Shown here one piece after another: positions 1 to 4,753 of a stretch of DNA of 6,722 bases. Made by a program: the position numbers and the translations under genes. The stretch spans positions 1-6,722 of the forward strand of contig PXSX01000031.1 of assembly GCA_003022655.1 (NCBI GenBank), read 5' to 3'. The stretch comes from Bacteroidetes bacterium QH_1_64_81 (GTDB lineage Bacteria; Bacteroidota; Rhodothermia; Rhodothermales; Salinibacteraceae). The notes under the pieces are model-generated. The model saw only the letters and a list, made by a program, of their open reading frames with translations, ran no database searches and had not been told where the DNA came from. Numbering within the stretch: position 1 is the stretch's first letter; each line of letters starts with the position of its first letter.

Positions 1-1
1 T

Positions 2-985
2 CAGGACACGACGGCCACCGACACAACCGCCGTCAACCAGGCCGTCGATCAATTCAGCAACGCCTTTAGCGAGGCCTTTCGGCTGCTCCTTGCAGGAAAT
101 TGGGAAGGACTCTACGACCACCTCACGGACGGGGCTCTGTACCTCTCCGGCCTCTTCGCCGAGCGGGGCCTGCAAGCCTTGGCCGCACTGCTGCTACTGT
201 ACGCCATCTACCGGGTGCTCTATCTGCCCCTTGAACGGGCCCTCGACCGCAGCGACAGCATTGGTCTCGGCCTTCAAAGCCTGCTGCTCAAGACCTTTCG
301 GGTGGTGACGTTCTTCTTCATCGGCACCGTCGTTCTCGACCAACTCGGCGTAAACATCGCGGTGCTCATCGGAGGCATAGGCATTGCGGGCATCGTGGCC
401 GGGTTTGCCGCGCGGGACTCCCTCGAGAACTTCATTGCGGGCGTCACGGTCCTCGTGGACAAGCCCTTTGGAGTGGGCGACTACATCAAGGTCGACGACC
501 AGTACGGCCAGGTGGACGAAATTACGCTCCGCTCCACTCGCCTCCGCACCGTCCGGAACCGGATTATGGTCCTACCGAACACGGAGATGATTAAAGAAAA
601 GGTGATGAACCACACGAAGCGGAACGTCCTGCGACTCGACATTCCGTTCGGGATCGCTTACAAGGAGCGGCCCGACGAAGCGCGGGAGGTCCTCCTCCCC
701 ATCGTCGAGGACGACGACCGGATCCTCTCGGATCCATCGCCGACGGCGGTTGTCACGGAGATGGACGATTCGAGCGTGAACATGTTGCTGCGGTTTTACC
801 TTCGGGACCCGAGCCAGGAAGTGTCCATGCGCTGGGAATACACCGAGAAGGTGCGCGAGACGCTCCGCGACGCCGACATCGAGATTCCCTTTCCCCACCG
901 CCAGCTCTTCCTCGACGAGGCCGAGGCCTTCGAGGGCACCGATCTGCTCGCGCCCACGAACGGCGACCACCCCGCAACAAACTAA
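2..985 (+). CDS. MscS-family mechanosensitive ion channel, 5'-truncated by window edge
   Basis: Inner-membrane channel of the small-conductance mechanosensitive family, which opens under membrane tension to release solutes on osmotic downshock. The frame is open from base 2, giving 327 visible residues; the true start lies outside the window, and the TTG at 179 falls inside a membrane helix, so it is not the start. Visible order: a polar segment (residues about 1-50), a hydrophobic helix at about 58-77, another at about 99-117, then the Gly/Ala-rich pore helix typical of MscS (about 119-137, GGIGIAGIVAGFAARDS), followed by NFIAGV and the KPFGVGDYIKV entry into the cytoplasmic beta domain. The beta domain carries the family pattern STRLRT...VLPNTEMI, and an alpha/beta C-terminal domain follows to residue about 310. 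The last 20 residues are polar and probably disordered. The gene converges on the YjbQ-like gene. Family membership is clear; gating properties and ion preference cannot be judged. Confidence 0.93.
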   Translation, partial: QDTTATDTTAVNQAVDQFSNAFSEAFRLLLAGNWEGLYDHLTDGALYLSGLFAERGLQALAALLLLYAIYRVLYLPLERALDRSDSIGLGLQSLLLKTFRVVTFFFIGTVVLDQLGVNIAVLIGGIGIAGIVAGFAARDSLENFIAGVTVLVDKPFGVGDYIKVDDQYGQVDEITLRSTRLRTVRNRIMVLPNTEMIKEKVMNHTKRNVLRLDIPFGIAYKERPDEAREVLLPIVEDDDRILSDPSPTAVVTEMDDSSVNMLLRFYLRDPSQEVSMRWEYTEKVRETLRDADIEIPFPHRQLFLDEAEAFEGTDLLAPTNGDHPATN

Positions 986-1006
986 TCGCTCCCTTCCCCT
1001 CCCGCT

Positions 1007-1426
1007 TCAGTCTCCCCGCACGGTCACGACAATCGTCCGCTCGCGAGGCTTCACGTCGCATTCGAGGTGAAAGATCTGCTGCCACGTGCCGAGGATGGGC
1101 TCGCCGTCTCCCACCGGCACGGTGATCGATGGACTCAGCGTGGTGGCCTGTAGGTGCGAGTGGCCGTTGCCGTCGTGCCAGCGCTGCTCGTGAGCATACT
1201 CGCGTCCCGGCGGGAAGAGCTCATCGAAGATTTCCGGCAGGTCTTGCTGCAGCCCGGGCTCAAACTCGATCGTCCCCACCGCGCCGGTACTGCCCACGTT
1301 ATGGACGTGCACGAGACCGGCGTCAATGTCCGACCTGTGGACGATAGACGTAACCGGCTCGGTGAGGTTGTGCATGTCCCGGTGGCCGGATGTCGAGAGC
1401 TCGATGCGGTCCTGGTGCGTTGCCAT
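1007..1426 (-). CDS. YjbQ/UPF0047 family protein (possible secondary thiamine-phosphate synthase)
   Basis: A 139-residue soluble protein with the UPF0047 fold signature; the length is normal for the family. Visible family blocks are GSTGAVGTIEFEPGLQQDL (residues 45-63), HDGNGHSHLQAT (84-95) and the C-terminal GTWQQIFHLE (113-122), followed by a short strand ending VTVRGD. His84, Asp85, Asn87, His89 and His91 are the likely metal or active-site cluster. E. coli YjbQ has been reported to have weak thiamine-phosphate synthase activity, but the physiological role of the family is unsettled, so the function is tentative. I chose the ATG at 1426 (MATHQDRIEL) because family homology begins there. 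An in-frame ATG at 1513 would add 29 basic, low-complexity residues and overlap the end of surE. No clear Shine-Dalgarno sequence precedes it. It lies 49 bases after surE and may be co-transcribed with it. Confidence 0.87.
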   Translation of the reverse strand: MATHQDRIELSTSGHRDMHNLTEPVTSIVHRSDIDAGLVHVHNVGSTGAVGTIEFEPGLQQDLPEIFDELFPPGREYAHEQRWHDGNGHSHLQATTLSPSITVPVGDGEPILGTWQQIFHLECDVKPRERTIVVTVRGD

Positions 1427-1475
1427 GGGACTAGCGAGCAGTTGGTGAAGGTCGCAGAGGGGTGATCGGCGCGAT

Positions 1476-2300
1476 CTACTCCCAGCCCGACTCGTCTTCC
1501 ACAACGGATTCATCCCAGTCCCAGTCCTGGAGCGAGTCGAAGGCGTCGTAGGCCGTCATGTCGTGCTGAATCGGAGTGACCGACACGTATCCCCGCTCGA
1601 TGGCCGAGAGGTCCGTCTCCTGCCCGTCGTCGAGATCCACGAAGGTGCCCGCGAGCCAGTAGTAGGGCCGGTCCGCAGGGTCGGTGCGCTCCTCAAAGCC
1701 CTCCTCCCAGCGGGAGCGCGCCTGGCGGGTCAGGGCGGCGCCCTCGATCTCATCGGCCGGTAGGGCCGGCACATTGACGTTCAGCAGGACCCCGCGGGGC
1801 AGGCCGCGGTCGAGCGTCCACTCCACAAGGCGGCGGGCCCAGCGCCCAGCCATCTCAAATTGTGGTTCGGACCAGTCGCACAGCGAGACGGCGAGGGCGT
1901 CCAGGCCGAGAATGGAGGCCTCGGTGGCGGCGCTCACCGTCCCGGAGTACAGAACGTTGACCGCCGTGTTCGGCCCCTGATTGATGCCGCTCACCACAAG
2001 GTCGGGCGGCGCATCGAGCAGCTCGTGGCAGGCCAGCTTCACGCTGTCGGCGGGCGTGCCGGTGACGCCCCAGGCAGGAATGGGCCCCGACGGCACCTCG
2101 AATTTCTCTCTATGGGCGCGCACCGGGTCCCGAACCGTAACGGCATGTCCCACAGCGCTCTGCTCCGTCGTGGGTGCGACCACGCATAGCTCCCCCAGGC
2201 CATCGAGGGCCGAGGCCAGCGACTGGATGCCAGGCGCGTGGATGCCGTCGTCATTGCACAGCAGGATGCGGGGCCGATCGTCCGGAGCTGAAGTACTCAT
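1476..2300 (-). CDS. surE: 5'/3'-nucleotidase SurE
   Basis: A 274-residue acid phosphatase of the SurE family, which removes phosphate from nucleoside monophosphates (5'- and 3'-nucleotidase) in the cytoplasm and is linked to stationary-phase survival in E. coli. The metal-binding NDDG is at residues 16-19 (Asp17, Asp18). Ser48 lies in [14 protein letters not shown] and Asn107 in SGINQGPN, completing the expected metal site. [10 protein letters not shown] (81-90) and [11 protein letters not shown] (from 118) are further family blocks. The start is ATG 2300 ([19 protein letters not shown]), as in homologues where the NDDG motif sits close to the N-terminus; the frame stays open to 2621 but the extra codons look like a shadow of panB. 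The protein ends in a strongly acidic, Trp-containing tail ([16 protein letters not shown]) beyond the conserved domain. The gap to panB upstream is 133 bases. No Shine-Dalgarno is visible; a small palindrome occupies its place. Confidence 0.95.
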   Translation of the reverse strand: MSTSAPDDRPRILLCNDDGIHAPGIQSLASALDGLGELCVVAPTTEQSAVGHAVTVRDPVRAHREKFEVPSGPIPAWGVTGTPADSVKLACHELLDAPPDLVVSGINQGPNTAVNVLYSGTVSAATEASILGLDALAVSLCDWSEPQFEMAGRWARRLVEWTLDRGLPRGVLLNVNVPALPADEIEGAALTRQARSRWEEGFEERTDPADRPYYWLAGTFVDLDDGQETDLSAIERGYVSVTPIQHDMTAYDAFDSLQDWDWDESVVEDESGWE

Positions 2301-2302
2301 GG

Positions 2303-2315
2303 AGAATCGGATTCT
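2303..2315. repeat. 13-base palindrome just upstream of the surE start
   Basis: AGAATCGGATTCT is a perfect inverted repeat of two 6-base arms around one central base. It begins two bases before the surE ATG, where a ribosome binding site would normally lie. It could be an operator half-site pair or, in RNA, a weak 5-bp AT-rich hairpin. Palindromes of this arm length are expected several times by chance in a window this size, so only its position makes it notable. Confidence 0.3.
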
Positions 2316-2433
2316 GAGCCCCTCCCTCAATGCGCAGGCAGGGACGACCGAGAGCGGAGCGAAGTCATGTTCAGGGCGTGTGCCATGCCCACTGCACAGG
2401 AAGGAATCGAAAAGCGAACGCTCGGAGTCAACG

Positions 2434-3267
2434 TCAGTAGCTTTCGTCGTCTGCGGGAAACGACCGGTCCCGCACGTCCGAAACGTACTCGTCGATCGCC
2501 TCCGTAATCGTTTCGTCGAGGCGCGCGTAGCGGCGCACGAAGCGGGGGGTGAAGTCGGTGGATAGGCCGAGGGCATCGTGGGACACGAGCACCTGCCCGT
2601 CCGTCTGGTTGCCCGCCCCAATCCCGATCGTCGGAATCGAGAGCGACTCCGTCACCTCTCGCGCCAACTCAGCGGGAATTTTTTCGAGCACGAGGGCGAA
2701 GCACCCGGCCGCCTCCAGTCGCTTCGCGTCGGCGCGGAGCTGTTCGGCCTCCGCTTCCCCACGGGCCCGCACCTGATAGGTGCCGAAGTTGTAGATGCTC
2801 TGCGGCGTAAGTCCCAGATGCCCCATGACGGGAATCCCCGCCATGACCATCCGCTCCACCGACTCGACCACCGGCGCGCCTCCCTCCAGCTTCACCGCGT
2901 GGCTCCCCGTCTCCTTCATCACCCGGATGGCTGACTGGAGCGCCTCCTCGGGGGCGCCCTGGTACGACCCAAACGGAAGATCCACCACCACGAGCGCCCG
3001 GTCGATGCCCCGCACCACGCACTGGGCGTGGTAGACCATCTGGTCGAGGGTCATCGGGAGGGTTGTCTCGTTGCCCGCCATCACATTCGAGGCCGAGTCG
3101 CCGACCAGAAGCACATCGACTCCAGCCTGGTCGAAGAGCCGGGCCGAGGTGTAATCGTAGGCGGTGAGGACGGCGATGGGAACCCCGGCGTCCTTCATCT
3201 CCTGAACCGTTTGCGTCGTCACGCGCGGTACGTCTGCAACGTCCGGCGGGGAGGACTCGGCGCTCAT
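2434..3267 (-). CDS. panB: 3-methyl-2-oxobutanoate hydroxymethyltransferase (ketopantoate hydroxymethyltransferase)
   Basis: A 277-residue PanB (E. coli 264). It transfers the hydroxymethyl group from 5,10-methylenetetrahydrofolate to 3-methyl-2-oxobutanoate, giving 2-dehydropantoate, the first committed step of pantothenate and CoA synthesis. Family blocks are in order: [15 protein letters not shown] (35-49), [23 protein letters not shown] (55-77), [10 protein letters not shown] (93-102), VKLEGG (125-130), [10 protein letters not shown] (148-157), LVLEKIP (192-198) and IGIGAG near 210. Asp57, Asp96 and Glu128 match the magnesium ligands of the E. coli enzyme and Glu195 the catalytic acid, so the enzyme should be active. 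I chose ATG 3267 because homology starts soon after it; the in-frame ATG at 3354 would add 29 residues with no family support. No Shine-Dalgarno is clear. An AT-rich island (about 3305-3320) in the 149-base leader may hold a promoter. panC and panD are not in the window. Confidence 0.96.
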   Translation of the reverse strand: MSAESSPPDVADVPRVTTQTVQEMKDAGVPIAVLTAYDYTSARLFDQAGVDVLLVGDSASNVMAGNETTLPMTLDQMVYHAQCVVRGIDRALVVVDLPFGSYQGAPEEALQSAIRVMKETGSHAVKLEGGAPVVESVERMVMAGIPVMGHLGLTPQSIYNFGTYQVRARGEAEAEQLRADAKRLEAAGCFALVLEKIPAELAREVTESLSIPTIGIGAGNQTDGQVLVSHDALGLSTDFTPRFVRRYARLDETITEAIDEYVSDVRDRSFPADDESY

Positions 3268-3342
3268 GAGGTCGGAGGGTCGGGAGGGGAAGACCGCCGT
3301 CGGTCGTAAAATGAAATGCCGGACGAAGGGATTGTCAGAGGA

Positions 3343-3361
3343 TTCCGCTCTCAACGCGGAA
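3343..3361. repeat. Short inverted repeat in the panB leader
   Basis: TTCCGC (3343-3348) and GCGGAA (3356-3361) form a perfect 6-bp stem with a 7-base loop in the 149-base gap between the second ompH gene and panB. No T-run follows on either strand, so it is not a convincing intrinsic terminator. It could be an operator or a leader hairpin, or chance. Confidence 0.3.
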
Positions 3362-3396
3362 CAGCCTCCGCGCCCGGCGAACGAGAAGAGCCTTCC

Positions 3397-3416
3397 GCTC
3401 CACTCCTTGGAGGAGC
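3397..3416 (-). terminator. Possible weak hairpin terminator after the second ompH gene
   Basis: Directly after the TAG of the second ompH gene (3417-3419), the - strand reads GCTCC, a 10-base spacer, then GGAGC: a 5-bp GC-rich stem that can be extended by two further pairs across one mismatch. The sequence after it is pyrimidine-containing (GGCTCTTCTCGTT) but has no true T-run. It may mark the end of the bamA-ompH-ompH unit before panB, but support is weak. Confidence 0.22.
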
Positions 3417-4019
3417 CTACTGGCCGCCACCGGGCGGGGGCGTGTTCTGGTCCGGGTTGACTGTCGGCGAGGGCTCTCCGGGGGACTGCGTAAGCGAGAT
3501 GCCGAGTTCCTGCGCAACATCCCGCGAGATATCGACGACCCGATCACTGGTCTGATCGTCGTACAGAAGGACCTCCTGGCGCATCACCGCCTCCAGCTCC
3601 TGCTGTGCGGCCACCTTGTCGATGGCGCCCTGAAGCTTCTTGAGCAACGGCTGCATGAGCTTGCGCCGCCGCTGCTGCATCTGCTTCTGACGCTTCCGGG
3701 TGGACTGCTGGAGCTCCTGCTGCCGCTTCTGAAGCTGCCGCTTCCGCTCCGCACGCGCCGAGTCGTCCAGCAGGGACTGTTGCTGCTGAAACTGCTGGAC
3801 TTTCTTCTGGAACGCCTGACGCTTTTGCTGGAGCTGTCGCTGCTGCTCCTTCATTTCCTGCTGAATCTGCTGCTGGACGTCCTGCATGCCCGGCATGCTC
3901 GCCAAAATGGCCTGCTGATCGACGAACCCGATCTTCTGAGCCTGCGCCGGGGCAACAGCCACCGCAGCAATAAGAAGGATGAGCGAAACGGATTTGAGTG
4001 GTTGCTTGGGCATGACCAT
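3417..4019 (-). CDS. OmpH/Skp-family periplasmic chaperone, Gln-rich second copy
   Basis: A 200-residue exported OmpH-family protein, probably a jaw-like trimeric holdase binding unfolded outer-membrane proteins on their way to BamA. The signal peptide is clear: a basic start, a hydrophobic core at about 11-24, and AQA before the mature QKIGFVD (cleavage near 27/28). The [11 protein letters not shown] block is the family's N-terminal strand. Residues about 46-148 form a long coiled coil with 34 glutamines in 103 residues plus many Lys/Arg. LLYDD, VVDIS and QELGI close the conserved domain. The last 23 residues are a Pro/Gly-rich tail (ending NTPPPGGGQ) not typical of Skp. ATG 4019 (MVMPKQ) follows an AGG four bases upstream; ATG 4013 (MPKQ) is an equally reasonable start. 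It lies 73 bases after its paralogue, probably in the same operon as bamA. The precise client range is unknown. Confidence 0.88.
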   Translation of the reverse strand: MVMPKQPLKSVSLILLIAAVAVAPAQAQKIGFVDQQAILASMPGMQDVQQQIQQEMKEQQRQLQQKRQAFQKKVQQFQQQQSLLDDSARAERKRQLQKRQQELQQSTRKRQKQMQQRRRKLMQPLLKKLQGAIDKVAAQQELEAVMRQEVLLYDDQTSDRVVDISRDVAQELGISLTQSPGEPSPTVNPDQNTPPPGGGQ

Positions 4020-4092
4020 AGAACCTGTTCTGAGAGCTAATCTGCTATCTGATGAGTGTCGTGAGTAGGCGCTGGGAAAGGGAGGCCGAGAG

Positions 4093-4701
4093 CTATCTTC
4101 CTTCGGTCTCCTGGCTGGGACTGATGCCAAGTTCGCGCAGCACCGAATCGTTCAGGTTGTGCTCGTCTCGGGCGTACATGAAGAGCACCTTTTTGCTTTT
4201 GTCAAACACGTAGTCGTATCCTTCCTGCGTAGCCACCTCCTCTGTGGCACTGAGCACGCGCTCTTGAATGGGCCGCATCAGCTCCTTCTGGCGCGTGTAG
4301 AGCTGTCCCTCCGGACCGAAGTATCGCTGGCGGAGCTGTTCCACCTTTTTCTGGGCCTTCTGTATGGCCTGTCGCTTTCGCTTGCGCTCCTCGTCGGTGT
4401 AAAGCAGCTCCGACGCCTGGTATTCATCTTTCAGCTTCTGCACCTTTTCCTTCTGGCTTTGGATTTCGGCACGCCACTCCGTTTCCAGTTGATCGAGTTT
4501 CTGCTGAACAGTGGCGTACTCCGGAAGCTTTTCGAGAATGGACTGCGAGTCGACATATCCGATCTTTTGCTGCGCCCGCGCTTCGCCAGCCAGTCCCCAC
4601 AGCCCGGCAACCATTGTGGAAATCAGCACAAGTTGAACCGCGGGTCCTCGGCCGCCCCTCCTTCCAGGTCGAAGTCCGACACCACGCCTTAGATTCCACA
4701 T
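4093..4701 (-). CDS. OmpH/Skp-family periplasmic chaperone, first copy
   Basis: A 202-residue exported OmpH-family protein and the more conventional of the two copies here. The signal peptide has an unusually long Arg-rich n-region (residues 1-20), a hydrophobic core (about 22-38) and an ARA site before QQKIGYVD (cleavage near 43/44). The mature N-terminus KIGYVDSQSILEKLPEY is the standard family block. A charged coiled coil follows (about 62-150) with an ordinary Glu/Lys/Arg/Gln mix, then EGYDYVFDKSKKVLFMY and the LRELGI ending that closes the small beta body. Skp-type proteins keep nascent outer-membrane proteins soluble in the periplasm and hand them to the BAM complex; the position 52 bases after bamA supports this role. 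ATG 4701 was chosen because the frame upstream runs into bamA. A GGGACGG shortly before it is at best a weak ribosome binding site. Confidence 0.92.
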   Translation of the reverse strand: MWNLRRGVGLRPGRRGGRGPAVQLVLISTMVAGLWGLAGEARAQQKIGYVDSQSILEKLPEYATVQQKLDQLETEWRAEIQSQKEKVQKLKDEYQASELLYTDEERKRKRQAIQKAQKKVEQLRQRYFGPEGQLYTRQKELMRPIQERVLSATEEVATQEGYDYVFDKSKKVLFMYARDEHNLNDSVLRELGISPSQETEGR

Positions 4702-4753
4702 ACCGTCCCGGGTTGATGATTGCGTCGAGTCCACACAGTCGACCGAGAACGTT

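Noticed and set aside
179..985. TTG at 179 as the start of the channel gene
   Set aside because: It lies inside a hydrophobic helix, and the frame is open with plausible protein sequence back to the window edge.
2411..2422. Small hairpin AGCG-TT-CGCT followed by TTTT on the - strand after panB
   Set aside because: The stem is at most 4 bp with an impossible 2-base loop, too weak for an intrinsic terminator.
2400..2431. Possible promoter for surE: TTGACT on the - strand (2426-2431) with GATTCC 17 bases further on
   Set aside because: The -35-like box is good but the -10-like box matches the consensus at only two of six positions, and the lineage probably uses different promoter elements.
1981..2565. 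194-codon + strand open frame across the surE/panB junction
   Set aside because: Low-complexity Ser/Arg/Ala composition typical of a shadow frame, and it overlaps two well-supported genes.
2301..2621. N-terminal extension of SurE to an ATG at 2621
   Set aside because: The added residues overlap the panB 3' end and show no similarity to SurE; NDDG sits at the expected distance from ATG 2300.
3268..3354. N-terminal extension of PanB to an ATG at 3354
   Set aside because: The 29 extra residues do not match the family, and the ATG lies in the loop of the inverted repeat in the leader.
4657..4663. AAGGAGG on the - strand inside the first ompH gene as a ribosome binding site for a later start
   Set aside because: The next in-frame GTG (4629) and ATG (4614) are 27 or more bases away and would cut into the signal peptide core.
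4159..4692. 177-codon + strand open frame, very Leu-rich, opposite the first ompH gene
   Set aside because: It is antisense to a charged coiled coil: Lys/Glu/Gln codons read in reverse give Leu and Phe. No start context or family signature; the - strand gene is certain.
4642..4701. Twin-arginine (Tat) signal in the first OmpH copy because of RR in the long basic n-region
   Set aside because: The residues around RR (GRRGGRGP) do not match S/T-RR-x-F-L-K, and Skp-type proteins are exported unfolded by Sec.
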